Shown here piece after piece: positions 24,654-38,154 of a stretch of 64,000 bases of DNA. The stretch comes from Glandiceps talaboti. Taxonomy: Eukaryota; Hemichordata; Enteropneusta; Spengelidae. Each line of letters opens with the position of its first letter. Within the stretch, counting starts at the first letter, position 1. The DNA lies in NCBI RefSeq assembly GCF_964340395.1, contig NC_135552.1, forward strand, positions 10,072,194 to 10,136,193. The letters run 5' to 3'. The notes below the pieces were generated by a model. The model ran no database searches, had not been told where the DNA came from, and saw only the letters and a program-made list of their open reading frames with translations. Made by a program: the position numbers and the translations under genes.

Positions 24654-27600
24654 ATGGCGTTTCACCATACTGCTTGTTTTGTTTTCACTGTCATGATAGT
24701 ATGCAATGCTGTGCTGTATCCGTCAATTTTCAGCAGTATTTTTCGACAATGGTTTGGATCAGGTGAAAAGGAAGAAGGGGCCGAGACCCCAAGTGAGTAA
24801 TGTTGTTAATTTGAATTTAAAAAACGACATGATATTCGTGCATAAAAATCAGCTGAGCTGACAGCGAAAGTGGTCAGTGGATGTGGATGGGATGGATTTG
24901 CGTTTGTTCAGTAACATTTCAAAGATGGTCAGAGAATTTTTTTTTGATAGGCCACTCTTTCAACCATATTTTCAATTTCTGTTCCGTTCTTTAATACATC
25001 AGAGTTACGTACACTAAACAGTCCGACAACAAAGAAGATATGGCTGACATATTTCATATATCGACTTATTTAATTCATTGTTTGATAATGTCATTACTTG
25101 CCCATGTTAAGTTTTATTGATCTGGAAGATCCCGCCACATGTCATTTTTAATGAATTTTCATTGTGTCCCGTTTCAGATGTACTTGTATTACACTATATA
25201 CGCTTTCACAAATATATAATTTCATCATATTTGAAATAATATTTTTCCTGAATTCAACTCCTTCCTGGTAGAGTTTTAGAGATGTCCATACTCCATAGCT
25301 CAGAGGACCCGACATCAAAATTATTAGAATAACATGTTCATGCTGTTGGCATGCAAGAATTTTAATTGTCTAAATCAAAATAACACTCAATTATGAAACT
25401 ATGCTTTGAAAGTAAATTCTCGTATCTGTTGTTTGAAATATCAGATATCAGCGCGGTGACTCAAACTTCAAAGAAAGAGAAAACCTATTTTTGTCATTTT
25501 CACCCCAAACACCATTATGTGTTGTCTTTTATCAGGCGATACACCAGTCATTTCGGAGACTTTATCCTAGAAAAGTAAACTTACAGATGCAGATTAATTA
25601 TTGCATGTCAGAAGTTGAATGAGAATTTTAAATATGTATTTTTTGACATTTTTGGGGGAAAAAATTCATTTCAGTGTATCCACCACATATGAGGCATCAT
25701 GGACCAAGGAATCCATCAGCTCGAGGTATGTACAGCAATCTTTGTTGTCTTTGCAACTAAAATACAATGCTGTTCCTGAGTTTTTGTTTCCTCTTAATTG
25801 CTGTACACTGTGTACACTAAAAAATAGGAGAATTATAAATCTGTAATTGGATTTTACTTTTATTAATATTCTGTACATGCAGTTCTGTTCTTATTGACAT
25901 TAAAGGTACACTAGCTGTAAATGGAGTATTAATTTTTTTTGTCTGACAACCAACAATATATTCACTGAAAATTGCTGAAATACCAATAAATAGACATTGT
26001 GCATGTCAGTTACATGTAGAGGTCTATTTTATCCATAAGTAGTGTAGAAACAGGTTGAAAATGTGAATACATTGGGTCACTGATTTTGGGGTATGGACCC
26101 AAAAATCAATTTGCTTGGATTTACTATTCTCTGTTTGTAATGACATAAATATGATTCAATATTGTTCAGGGTGTACGATATTACGATTAAGTCATTATAT
26201 CTAATGACAATTTTTTTTTTTAAATGTTGTAGTTATGTGCAGTGTTAATCAATTTTATTGATGCTAAATCTAGTTATATAGAATTTTTTTTTAGTCAGTA
26301 CATTTGTACTGGTAGGAATATTAATATAAAAACTCAATCAAAATATAATAAAAATGGTATTTTGTAATCAAAATAATATAACACCAAATAATATTCCTAT
26401 GGAAGATTGTTTCATTTTCATGTGATAAAGCAATATTTGTAGGTGATTCAGTTTCCAAAAAGTGTAAAAAATATAAATGAAATAAATTTGCAATGTAATA
26501 ATAAAATTATTCAGTGTTACATATGTGAAACATCAGTTTGCAGGGCTGAAACAGTAGTCCTGTGTCCATAGACTACCAATTCTTGTCATGTGGCCACCGT
26601 AATTTGCAGCTTGTAGCCCACTCGGGCTACCGGTATACCACTGATTATGTGATGATTTAAAGGATGGAAGATTATTGAGAGAAAAGTATTTTAATAACAC
26701 ATATTTCCAGTAGAGGAACTCTGTTTTCAGTTCAGGAATATAGGACTATTGTTGGTCACCATCCTTTGGCTACCAATTTCTGAAATTGGTCTCCCACTAG
26801 GACTACCAAAGAAAAAAGTTAATTTCAAGCCCTGTGTTTGGTTGTCTACTACTGCTTGTATACATGTATACACTAATCTGATGATATATCACGACTTTGA
26901 ACCCCTATGAATGTGTTGGTTCATTAGGTCCAATAGCTGGTGAAAGGGCAGCACAACAGATGGCAGCACAGCAGGCACAGAAGCAGGATGGGGGTGGTAA
27001 ATCACGTGGAATGATGAGTTCAATTTTGCCTGTCTATGCTATCGGTATTGTGGGTTATTTTGCCTATATTATGTACAGGGTAAGTATTTCCTTTAATGAC
27101 AACAACCTTTCTACCATACTCAAGCCAAGTTATTGTCTATGAACAGAAAATATGGATTTATATACCCTGGTTTTTCGAGGTCACAACAACCCAATATATA
27201 CATCATTGATACTCGAAAATATGAGTCAAATTGATCAAAATCACCAGTATTTTCCTATATATCTTAAATTTAATAGTTTGTAAAGTTCTTATTTTATTAG
27301 TCTGCAATATTTTTCTTTACTCAACCAGAAAATACTCATGATGTAATGGTTTTGACACGACTCCTATTAATAACTCATGAATTGCTCAGCTGAATGAAGA
27401 TAAATAATGGGAACTGATATATAAAATTTAGTAGTCATAGATTTGGAGACTGAAATCTACACTTTTGATCAGTTGTGTTCTTGTTGTTAATTTGTAGTGA
27501 CTAGCAGACTTGTGACTTAATGATATTAAGGGGAAAGGATACCTTGGGATTTCGCTATGCTCAATAGAAACTGGGATGTGAAATGAGATAAAACGTGTTG

Positions 27601-30600
27601 GTTTTTATTCACTTTCACTTAAAAATCAGTATCGAGCTGGCATCATTCAGAACTTATCGTAAAGTCATGTGATGTGTAGGCCTTGCTGGGTAATTTCTGG
27701 TAAATGTGTTGTCTATTTCTATTGTCGTAGTAATTGCATGACAAAACAACCAGTCATCAACACTTTTAACGGAAAGTTCTAACTGATGCCAGTTCCATAC
27801 TAATAACTAAAAGTGAATGAAACCAATGTATATTGTCCCGTTTAAATCTAAATTTTTTATTAGACACAGTTAATTCAGAAGGTATCGTTAAGTTTCCCTA
27901 CATTTTACAATTCTAATGATGTAGTGCTCACCCCACAACTTAAACCTCCTACTCCCATACAGACAACATTTTTTTTCCATTTTGACATTACAATGTAAGT
28001 TAATTTATTGTGCATACTGCACGCTTATTTTCACTACTATTTTTTTTATCTGTGATTGATCTTTAAATGTGTAGGCAGTATAGTAATCCCAGTGGAAAAC
28101 ATCACATTTCTTAGTACAGTAGAATATGAAATACAGGCAGCTGCTTCTGTTATCAGCTAAAAGGAAACTCCTTGAAAACGAGAGAGATGGAAATACATGA
28201 ATAATTCATTTGTCTGTCTGGGACATGGCAGGTCAAAATGTTGATAGTACTGTGTGTCTGTGGTATATGATCATATGGAACCATTTCACATAATTTTCTA
28301 CGAAATGTAGGAAAAAAAATGTTTTCATTGAAACTCACTTTGTTACTCAGAGTATGTGACAGTTCATGAACTAAAAATCTGAGAGTTAAGTTTTCAATTT
28401 TGTGTTTTACACTTTGAGACTGCAGAGGGACTGAGTAGAGTATATATAATCTTATCCTAATTAAAATTGACCTGCCTTTTCCGAATATTTTGAATAGATT
28501 TTGGAAAATAAATTTGTAGAGGTATCCAACAAAATAAAGAGTCTGGTAGTAGCTGGCACTTTCTTCTATGATTCAAGCTATTTAGTAATTTGCCATGAAC
28601 ATATGTTATATATACTCCACTAATACAAGTAAAAAGTGCAAACCTTAAACCGTAAACCTTTTGCTGTTACTTTGTTCAAGTAAACTTAAGCCCATTCTCA
28701 GTTAAAATCAAGAGAAAAAAATCAGGGTCATTGTACAGTTTTGTTCTTATAGATGTCAAAATGACAAAAATGTTAGTTTCCAATAGTGCTGCTGAATATT
28801 GTGTTAAATTTATGGAAAACTAAAAGATTTTGATTTCGTTCAAAACCAGATGGTGAACCCTAAATTTCTTTCATGGTTTCAAAAGGATCAGGAACAAGCT
28901 CTCATATGACAAAGTTCAGAGAGTTTTAAGAACACCACACCAGGAAATGGAGAAATTTTCACAAAATGTGTGCTCTGAAGAGTCATTTCATGATGTTACA
29001 TCACTATTCCTGAGTGCCTATACCCTTCAGTGTAACATAACTCTCATAAATATTCAGTGAGCAACTTGAATACATTATTTCTTCTGACTCCCATGATGCA
29101 ATAGGAGATAGCACAGATACCATATAAAGGTACAAAATCAAATTGAAGTTTTTCTGAAATCGCAAGTAATTGTAGGTGATGTAAAATCACTCTCCAGAAA
29201 CCATAGTTTATGAAAATGACTTCATTTCCTGGAGTGGTGCTCCCCTTTACGAATGTGAAAATTGGTTGCCAAGGTGCATTCTACCCCTATATAATTGGCT
29301 AAAGCCTGATATGTAATAATGACAATCATACTTTTAAATTTCCATAGATTTTCTTCAAGGAGCAGGACCAGAAAGACCCTCTAACTGGACAACCTGTGCG
29401 AGGTGCATGGACTAACAGACAAACCAGCGTGTATGATGACCCAGTAGAGGAGAGGAGAAGAGAACAAGCAGAAAGTCTGCAAAGAACTCTACAGCAAGAT
29501 TTACGCGGTGAAAGACATAGGGAAACCAGGAAGACACCCAAAACTCAAGTTCCTAGCAATAGTACGTCCTCCTCTCTTGTATTCAGCATTACTGTAAAGG
29601 GGAACACCACTGGAGGAAATAAAGATATTTTAATAAACTTTTGGTTCTGGAGAGTCGTTTCATGATTTCACCCCATAGAAATTAATACCACGAAACACCA
29701 AATTAAACTTTTTTATCACCTCTATTGCTCTAGCAGTACTGTGGTACACTGTTGACTCAAATGATGCATATTCATGACCATTTATCTGAAGGTAATAAGC
29801 AGTTAGGAGTCATGAATATTCATTGTTCATCTAATAGATGTTTGTGTCTGCTAAGACCTGTGAGGCAATGGTGTTCCACTGAAAGAACAATGAAGGTGAA
29901 ATTTTAAAGCGTTTCAATTTGGTGTTACTTGGCAGCTGAGTGAAATTTATGTGATGTGAAATCATGAAATATCTCTCTAACCCAATGTTTATGAAAATAC
30001 CTTTATTTCCTGGAGTGACATTCACCTTTGTAAACACTAAAAAACTGTGATACAATGTGTACAATGTTGAATATAAATCAAATCAGAATTTTACAACAAG
30101 TGGTTCATACAAATGAGTAGATTGATTACAAACTGTCATTGTTAAAGTAATAAGTGCCTTGGATATAAAAGTCAGAAAACTCTGAGCCAATTTTCAGTTA
30201 AACTCAATTTTCTTTTTAAATGGTTGTCAAAATAATATTAAAAGTAAGTCAATATGCCATGGAATACTATATTAGTTCTATAGGAAAATAAACGTTGTTG
30301 TTGAGTCTTTGAAAAGAAGAAGGTGGCCACCAAATTTCTTGTATTATTATATATAAGAGCAGATTCAGCCACAAGACTTGAACCTATTTTAACAAAATTT
30401 AACATGGCTGCCATAGCAAGCTAACAGTGACAAGACGGAGAAGAAAGCCTTGCAGGCTAAAATAATTACTTGTTTCTCGTTAAATTTTGTAACCATCTTC
30501 TTTGATTTCATACTTCGTGTTTCAATCCTTTTGTAGATGATGATGAATCAGAAATTGTTGGACTCCAAAAACGTCTTGAAGACACTGAAAGAGCTATGCA

Positions 30601-31288
30601 GAAGATGATGGAGTATATGAACAAGATGGGTGTAGCTATGAGCCAGGTAACAGAACAGATGGCCCAGAATGAAAACCCAGACAAGAGTAATTCAGCTAGC
30701 CACAAAGGACTGGTAGATGCCTACATGAACAACCACGACGAGGTCTACCACGATGAAGAGGATTTCGATGAGGATGAAGAATATGAGGAGGAAATTGTCG
30801 TTAAGAAAGTTCCCATCCGTAAAGTTCCTGTCAGAAGAAAAGTTCCTCCAACCAGGAAAGTAGTTGGTCGTAGAGTAAGACTCGACCAAAGCAGAGCCAT
30901 GAAAACCAGGGATTATCCTAGGAAAAGAGTCGTATATGTGCGGGAGGTGGATGATAATGAAAGTGATGATATACAGGATAAATTTGATGACTATGTGAAG
31001 GAAGATAGGTATGTTGACCATGATGAGGATGATGATGATGATGGCGAGGATGAGGAGGATAATCAGGTGGCGTATGAGCATCCAGATGAAGATGCCTATG
31101 AAGATGAAGATGATGACATGGATGATGAGGATGAGAGAGAAGATGGAGATGATGATGATGATGATGCCGATGTTGAAGAATTAGGTAGCGAGACTCTCTT
31201 ACCTGAAAGTGACTCACAAAATGTAGAATCGGAAAATCTACGGAAAAGGAAAGTTCAAGCTAACTCTCAGGAAAACGATGATGCATAA
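24654..31288 (+). CDS. RIC3: RIC3 acetylcholine receptor chaperone
   Basis: Five exons join in frame: 24654-24792, 25675-25725, 26928-27079, 29348-29561 and 30537-31288, giving 435 aa (human RIC3 is 369). RIC-3 is an endoplasmic reticulum membrane protein that promotes folding and assembly of nicotinic acetylcholine and related receptors. A first hydrophobic helix (about residues 7-27) is followed by a Pro/His/Arg linker (YPPHMRHHGPR) and an Ala/Gln-rich segment. The family-defining second membrane segment is at about 92-114 (GMMSSILPVYAIGIVGYFAY). Exon 4 encodes a charged region, and exon 5 begins with a coiled coil (about 188-230, LQKRLEDTERAMQKMM) as in vertebrate RIC3. The C-terminal tail is long and strongly acidic, with Asp/Glu runs from GAT/GAG repeats at about 31020-31170, interrupted by a basic VPIRKVPVRRKVP patch. 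The final exon alone supplies 250 residues. Confidence 0.93.
25940..26125. repeat. Dispersed repeat D, copy 1 (RIC3 intron 2)
   Basis: Matches 31515-31700 downstream of RIC3: both contain ATATTCACTGAAAATTG, AATACCAATAA, AGACATTGT and GAGGTCTATTTTAT in the same order and spacing, then a related (T)GGGT/ACCCA-containing tail. Divergence is moderate, indicating old copies. Confidence 0.75.
26541..26835. mobile_element. Possible hAT-like nonautonomous element in RIC3 intron 2
   Basis: The left end CAGGGCTGAAAC and right end TTTCAAGCCCTG are imperfect inverted repeats with the CAGGG terminus typical of hAT transposons. The interior repeats a CTACCAAT/GGACTACCAA theme on both sides. A clean 8-bp target duplication is not evident, so the boundaries are tentative. 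Confidence 0.45.
27112..27350. repeat. Dispersed repeat C, copy 2 (RIC3 intron 3)
   Basis: Second copy of the repeat at 19988-20194, in the same orientation, starting about 30 bp after the exon 3 donor. Both ends are conserved and the interior is longer. Confidence 0.75.
28926..29250. mobile_element. Foldback MITE family A, copy 1 (RIC3 intron 3)
   Basis: The right end (TTTCCTGGAGTGGTGCTCCCC) reverse-complements the left-end theme (AACACCACACCAGGAAAT). Internal blocks GAGTCATTTCATGATG and a subterminal inverted partner are shared with copies at 29596-30029, 38155-38605, 39695-39903 and 54055-54316. The left end is more diverged. Confidence 0.7.
29596..30029. mobile_element. Foldback MITE family A, copy 2 (RIC3 intron 4)
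   Basis: The most complete copy, about 434 bp. The left terminus reads AAAGGGGAACACCACTGGAG and the right terminus is its imperfect reverse complement; the next about 60 bases on each side are also complementary (GAGAGTCGTTTCATGATTTC against its inverse), so the RNA would fold into a long stem. It begins only about 35 bp after the exon 4 donor. A TA-type flank is possible but not certain. Confidence 0.8.
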
Positions 31289-31514
31289 TTGTAAAAGGTA
31301 GTCCTAGTCTAGTATTAGGCTTTTATTTTCTGACAAAAAGAGAATGATTTCACCCACCAATGGAATTTTTATTCCATTTTCATGATGCATTGTATAACTG
31401 TTTGGGTATGTACTATGTATGTAGTACTGGGCAGTCAAATCCAAAATTGTTTGTCTTAGTGTTATGAATATGTTAAGTAAAGCGCCCTGAGCTGTAACGG
31501 AAGTATTATTTGTT

Positions 31515-31700
31515 TTGATCAAACAACTTATTATATATTCACTGAAAATTGTTAAAATACCAATAATTAGACATTGTACATGTTAATGAGAGGTCTATTT
31601 TATCGATAATAAGTATAGTAGTAAGTTGAAATTGTGATCATGGGGGTGGAGTGGGGATGATGCTGATTTTTGGGTACGAACCCACAAAAAATCAATTTCA
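31515..31700. repeat. Dispersed repeat D, copy 2
   Basis: Second copy of the repeat at 25940-26125, same orientation, about 225 bp beyond the RIC3 stop codon and probably inside its 3' UTR. Confidence 0.72.
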
Positions 31701-33412
31701 ATGGTTTTATTGCTCCATACTTTGTGTACTGCTACACAAATATATTTACCCACAGATGATTCAGGACGAATTATGTTATGAGTAATATCTCTTAACAAAC
31801 TGTTTCAAAACACATTCCAGTTGCAGCTAGTGCAGCTTTAAGACATTGATGTGTGTCTTTCTGAATATGCTGCAAGGACATATTTTCTGAACTGTGTGCA
31901 TGCAGTATGCTACAATCTGTGCATGCACAGAAATATGTTCCGAAATATGTGTAGGTTTGAAGAAAATGGGGACTTGAAAATATAGTGAGATGTTAACATA
32001 GCTACACGTCTTCCAGGATAATGCAATGCATCATGGGATTGGAAGGAAAATGAAAAGTGAACACTTTTTTTGTAAAAATGTTATTACTCTGGTCATTGAG
32101 ACCACAGTTTACTAATAAGATAGACACAAACTAAAACTATTTTGGTTGACAGATTACACAAGTAGGGGATAGCTGTTCCTCTGCTGTGCGATTCTAATCA
32201 CACTGTGAGCAAGATAGTGTAAACATTGAAAGTCCCAAAACAGTACACTGCAAGTTCATGGATCTAGTTTTCAGAGACACCTCCCTACTGAGACTATAAT
32301 CAAACCAACTTTCATTCAATGCTTATCACTGTTATATCAACATGTTACTACATTTGTTTTAGTTTGTGTCTAAGTTTGTGACTGAGTAAATGGAAACCTC
32401 CATTACTAGAGTACAGTTGTAATAATTAAAAATCAGTTCTGATAAGACAACCAAAATGTTATTCCCCAGGTACATGTACCTGCGAAAATGTTTCACCTGT
32501 TCACAGGGTTCATCAGAATGTATATTTGCTTGTTCTATTAACAGAAACAGGCAAAATATTACTTGTAGGTAATATAACATTTTGTTGTGCAATCAGAACT
32601 GAAGTAAATTATGTTTTACTGAGCTGAGGAATATACTCAGCTGTATTCAATGAAATTTAAAAAGGAGCTGAAAAACTAACACAGTGTCAATCTTTGCAGT
32701 GGTGTTATTTCTAAGGACTAACAGCACCAAAACCATTCTATGACATTGAAACATGGGATGAACTAATTGTGTACATCACTGAAACATTGGGTGAACTAAT
32801 TGTGTATCAATAATCCGTTAATTATGCCAAGTACCAAAATGTAAATATACTTAACGGATATCTAATATTTGGCATTCATTATAATGGATTTTAATTGATT
32901 TTTAATGTATTTGACATTGAGCTTGTCATGTTTGTTTAACATTGAACGCCTGGGTTTTTAATCGATTTGTCCATTTCGCATGCAGTGATATTGTTGATTT
33001 CTTTTGATATGCTCTTCTCTGAAAGTATATAACAGTATCACACATTGTGTGTTTCTTATTTCATAACTAACAATGTAGACAAAACTAATGATGTAGTTTT
33101 CATATTTAGGAATAATTGTGTGTGTGAAGTAACTGTGTGCAATAAAAATCTTATGGTACTAAACCAGATTCAATTTATAGCTAAAATTTAATGTACAAAA
33201 GACATAACATTAACACTTCCTGTCATATTTATTGTATTTATTTCTGTTAAGTAGGAAATGTGCAATTTTTCGTCTAATAAGCATGTCAAAAGAATGAACA
33301 TTTTCTTATACAGGCATAATCTGTACACTCGTTATAGTAAAAGATATTTGATACTGTCAACAATGACGCTTTTTAGCACAACTGACCATCAGGCATGCAA
33401 TTAAAAGTGTTT

Positions 33413-33461
33413 GTGTATGTATGTATGTATGTATGTATGTATGTATGTATGTATGTATGTA

Positions 33462-33530
<69 letters not shown>

Positions 33531-33560
33531 ATGTATGTATGTATGTGTGTGTGTATGTAA
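33413..33560. repeat. Compound TATG / GT microsatellite
   Basis: Long TATG run, GT run, second TATG run and short GT run: the same architecture as 14971-15112. Confidence 0.95.
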
Positions 33561-34735
33561 AGTGGTGTCTTTAATGTGTATATGGGTACCGATACTAACA
33601 TTTAAAACGTTAAAAATGAGCATAGCAACTATAACCAAACCCATAGTAACAGTGTAACTAGGGAGGAGCCAAAGGAATGTATCATTTCTATTGGTAAATA
33701 ATTCCTGAAGTCCCTAGTAGTAGTCGCCATGAGGAAGATCATAACTCAATCTGAGTTGTAACACAGATTTCAGTATACTAGTCAGTTGTGCTACAATGCA
33801 ATTGGCAGTGTTTAGTAAAATGTTGGACAGACCATAGAGTGAAATGTTTTTAATGTAACTTACAGAACAGTCTAAAAGTTTTGTAGAGATTTTTAGAAAT
33901 AGTGTAGTTTAACTATAGTGTGCCACTTTTAGTTGACATGTATGCAATTTTTGAAAGTCTAAATTTTAATATAATATTTATAGTACTCTTGCCGTGCCTG
34001 AATAGTAATATTTTAATTTGCGTTTCACTTTAATAATTCCCGCTTGTATATTTTTCTTATTGCATAGATATTTATTTTTAGGTCAAAGTTCAAGGTGTGT
34101 TTATTTTTTTTTCTTTATTCATATATTTGAAAAAAATGAATAGAAATGGATTAATTTGTCTAAGAGTACAAATTTGTTGAGTTTTTAATTTGATATTGTG
34201 TGATATGTACCTAGTAGTCTAGATTCCATTTCCTTGTTAACATATATGAATCTAACTCAAGAAGAAGTGAAATAAAAGCAACTACAGGCAAGTAAAGACG
34301 AAAACCAGTGTATCGTTGGTAAAGTTTTGTGGTTATGAAATACAAAATTTCAATAATGAGCTGTGTGTTTGTTAACGTTGAGGGCAGTATTTAGGAAAAT
34401 CTAACAGTTCCTCGGGTCAGTGTTTTGTTGGGGTTCCCTACCAAAATCAGGTATGAAAATCTACTGATCAGAACTGAGTTGTACTAGTCTGTAAGGTACG
34501 CTGTATGTGACGGGGCGCCCTCACACATCAATCAACCCCTTTCATGGATAGAGCAGGCTGGTTAGGGCAGAGCAACATGAGATATCTTACAGTTTAAAGT
34601 TATACCAGATTTCCTCCCCTTTTTCAAGGGTCCCCAACCCAAATTATGGTATGCACCAGGTATGAAAATCCATGAAAGATTTACCAGATTTCTTGCCGCT
34701 ATTAAAGGGGAACATGACTCATAAACTAGGAGTTC

Positions 34736-35608
34736 TAGACGCACCACCAAGAGGATGCTGTAAATCACAGCCTCATTTACAGCACCATCCAAGACGCACC
34801 ACCAAGATGTTGGTGTAAATCACAGCCTCATTTACAGCACCGTCCAAGATGCACCACCAAGAGGATGCTGTAAATCACAGCCTCATTTACAGCACCATCC
34901 AAGATGCACCACCAAGATGTTGGTGTAAATCACAGCCTCATTTACAGCACCATCCAAGACGCACCACCAAGATGTTGGTGTAAATCACAGCCTCATTTAC
35001 AGCACCGTCCAAGATGCACCACCACCAAGAGGTTGCTGTAAATCACAGCCTCATTTACAGCACCGTCCAAGATGCACCACCAAGAGGATGCTGTAAATCA
35101 CAGCCTCATTTACAGCACTGTCCAAGACGCACCACCACCAAGAGGTTGCTGTAAATCACAGCCTCATTTACAGCACCATCCAAGACGCACCACCACCAAG
35201 AGGTTGCTGTAAATCACAGCCTCTTTTACGGCACCATCCAAGACGCACCACCAACAAGAGGTTGCTGTAAATCACAGCCTCATTTACAGCACCGTCCAAG
35301 ATGCACCACCAACAAGAGGTTGCTGTAAATCACAGCCTCATTTACAGCACCGTCCAAGATGCACCACCAACAAGAGGTTGCTGTAAATCACAGCCTCATT
35401 TACAGCACCGTCCAAGATGCACCACCAACAAGAGGTTGCTGTAAATCACAGCCTCATTTACAGCACCGTCAAAGACGCACCACCAAGAGGTTGCTGTAAA
35501 TCACAGCTTCATTTACAGCACCGTCAAAGACGCACCACCAAGAGGTTGCTGTAAATCACAGCCTCATTTACAGCACCGTCAAAGACGCACCACCAAGAGG
35601 TTGCTGTA
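34736..35608. repeat. Minisatellite of about 15 units, each with a built-in hairpin
   Basis: About 15 tandem units of roughly 55-60 bp. Each unit has a GACGCACCACCAAGAGG-type spacer followed by a stem in which GCTGTAAAT pairs with ATTTACAGC around a 9-base CACAGCCTC loop. Some units have GATGTTGGTGTAAAT in place of GAGGTTGCTGTAAAT, and some have an extra ACC or AAC in the spacer, so two or three unit subtypes are interspersed. There are no leader or cas genes and this is animal DNA, so it is not a CRISPR array. Confidence 0.93.
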
Positions 35609-38150
35609 GCAGAAATATGGGCTTTGACTTGCCAGAATGAGGGACATGTGCTGGCACTGAAGCCTTTTTCGACAACTGGGTGCACATATAAAACAAATCT
35701 AGTATTGGTTATAACTGAGAGATACATGGCCTGAACTACATCAAAATATATTGTTTACACATGACTAAATTTGAGTTGACCTCGGGGTTGAATGAATGAA
35801 TGACCTGCCATGGTATACAATAACTTTGTATGTAGCAGTGAATTGGATTTCAAAGTGCTTATTGCTGACTTTATTTTCAAAACAAATGAAAATTTGTTCA
35901 AAGATGTGTGAAATGGAAATGAACACTCGGATCCTTTGTGACTAGACTGCAGATTGATGAATTCCTTGCCTTGGAAACAAGATGGTGAAACCCCAAATTT
36001 CTTTAATTTGTTATTTCCCATATGGCATAGTTTGGAGAGAATTGAATATTGTTGCCCAGATGGTCATGTTATGGATAATGAATTTAGTTAATAAACAATG
36101 TTTATTAACAAATGAATGTTCATAGACTCTGGGCTGACAAGATGTCAGCTAAAATTTGGGGATTTGTTTTTAAAGATATTTTGACTATGAGGAGAAATTT
36201 GTTTACCTGATATGGGCACATTTATCAATCAGTGTTCAATGTATGGCATACGATCTAGCGATTTCCTTTGGATGTTATCATCATGGCTCCATATGCAGTC
36301 AGGGTAATTTGTATGTTCAATTCCTAGCTGTAGGATTTCATATGCACAGTGAAAGATAATGTGCATACACTCTGTGTGTGTGTGTGTGTGTCATGTGTGT
36401 GTCTGTGTCTGTTAGTCTGTGACCCCATGTGCATGGGTTTATAACTTGTATTTGCATGTCATTGCTTGCTCGCATCTTATAAATCATTTGACAAGAACCA
36501 CTGAGATAGCATCATTTTTGCTTGGTGCTAAAGTGCAATTTAAGCAGAGATGTGTAAATGTTGAGTTGTCCATACAAGACGTAACATATGCTAGCTTGAT
36601 AGCAGGAAAAGATAACTATTCTGTGTAGTGTGGTTAAACTATTGGTGTATGCTAGCTATAAAGTTCAAACTGCCCTTTTCACTATCTTTAATATCTCAAT
36701 ACAAGAACAGTTCTTCAAATTTTTTACAATGCAAAGGTTGCATCAGCGTTACTAGAATTTACAGATGAGCTTTCTTCATCAAAGCTCTGTGTATTTGATA
36801 GTATAGCATTGAGTTTTTGTTGACCTAATCAAAGTATGTTGGTAAGAAGGTTAGAATTGTAATTTTAAAGACTAGTACATGTAGCTGTAACACAAACTGT
36901 TTTTTTTGTAACTTGTTATTTTCTACTTACTTGATTTATCCTGTACTTGCTGGAGCATGTACATATGACTGCTCGTAAGCTGTAAGATATATTTTATTGT
37001 TCTGCCCTAACCACTTTCTCTCAAGTGAGTGCTGACAGAGAGGGCAGTACATCACATTGTATCTTACAGACTAGACTGCCTGCAGATTTTACATGTTAGA
37101 GTCTTGCAACTGTACCATTTAGTTGGCAAACAATTACATGATCTGTGTATCATTTATTTGGAGTGTTTACACATGGACAGCAAGCCTGTGTATAAAGTAC
37201 CATCAACAAGAAGCAGTACTGTTAGGTATTGCTGTCAAAATTGTCTGTGACCTGGCTGTTATCAGAATTGTCTGTGACCTGGCTGTTATCAGAATTGTCT
37301 GTGACTCCATTGTTAACTAAAATGTCTGTTGCTATGTAAATTGTGTGTGACCTACAAAGGGTACATGTAGTTGCTATCTACAATGAACAATCGAACTGTG
37401 GACAGCTCTTCACACATCAACACTAAACACTATTAATACAGTTGATTAGAAGGTATAAACCATTTCCAGGAAAGGTTTGGTGTATTTTTTAAGTAAAAAA
37501 TTAACAACAGTCTTACGAGTGTATAATAAATAAGGCTGCTAAAAATATACATCAATGTTATTGTGGCGGACTTTACTACTAATGGGAACTGCAGTACTGA
37601 GACGATATTTTTGTAATCCCTTCAACTATGTAGTAATTCAATTCACCTTAAAACTGTCTGTAGTGCTGTAGTCTGCAGTGAGGAGTGGACTCTTTAGAGC
37701 CAAGTTGTAGACGTTTGTGCATTTTGCACATCTTGTTGTTCATCATGCTATGTAGTTATTGAGCAATCCTTTGAAGATATTATACCACAGTTCATTTTTT
37801 GTTGACATTAATATCACAGTGTGCAAATAACTGAACTTATCATTGAGGTCTCTTTTCCCAATGATAGCTTGATCAACATCTACACTTCCTGTTTGTTTCA
37901 TTGATTAATTCCAACCAGTTTTGTTTTGAATTGACTGGAAATGCAGCTAGCACATTGTAATTGTAGAATTCCTTCAAATAAAATATGAACTTATCAAAAT
38001 AGTTTAAAGAACGTTCCAATTTACTGTGTGTCAGAGGAAGATGAGAGTAACCTATCACTCAAGAATTTTACACATGCTTAAATTTGAATGAATTTGTTTC
38101 CTAATGGTGTTCATCTTGAAATTATTGGACGGTCTAGTTCATTGTTCATA
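35609..38150. other. Gene-free stretch
   Basis: No coding exon was recognised. It holds a GT run at about 36370-36392, a near-perfect 23-bp palindrome (GTTAATAAAC...GTTTATTAAC, about 36088-36110) and a short tandem repeat at 37238-37310. Confidence 0.5.
37238..37310. repeat. Tandem 27-bp repeat, 2.7 copies
   Basis: The unit ATTGTCTGTGACCTGGCTGT plus TATCAGA occurs twice in full and a third time in part; a decayed fourth copy (TGTCTGTTGC, then TTGTGTGTGACC) follows. Confidence 0.85.
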
Positions 38151-38154
38151 AGTT

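Larger units (their letters stand above)
31289..34735. other. Downstream of RIC3: probable 3' UTR and intergenic DNA
   Basis: No further coding exon was recognised. An AATAAA near 33140 and another near 34270 are candidate polyadenylation signals for RIC3 or for an unseen unit. The stretch contains dispersed repeat D (31515-31700) and a compound TATG/GT microsatellite. Confidence 0.5.

Noticed and set aside
30692-31217. Minus-strand His- and Ile-rich frames over the last RIC3 exon
   Set aside because: They mirror the GAT/GAG repeats of the acidic RIC3 tail.
34736-35608. Regular repeats with near-constant spacing, superficially like a CRISPR array
   Set aside because: The whole unit, including the would-be spacer, is conserved between copies, there are no cas genes, and the host is an animal. 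It is a minisatellite.
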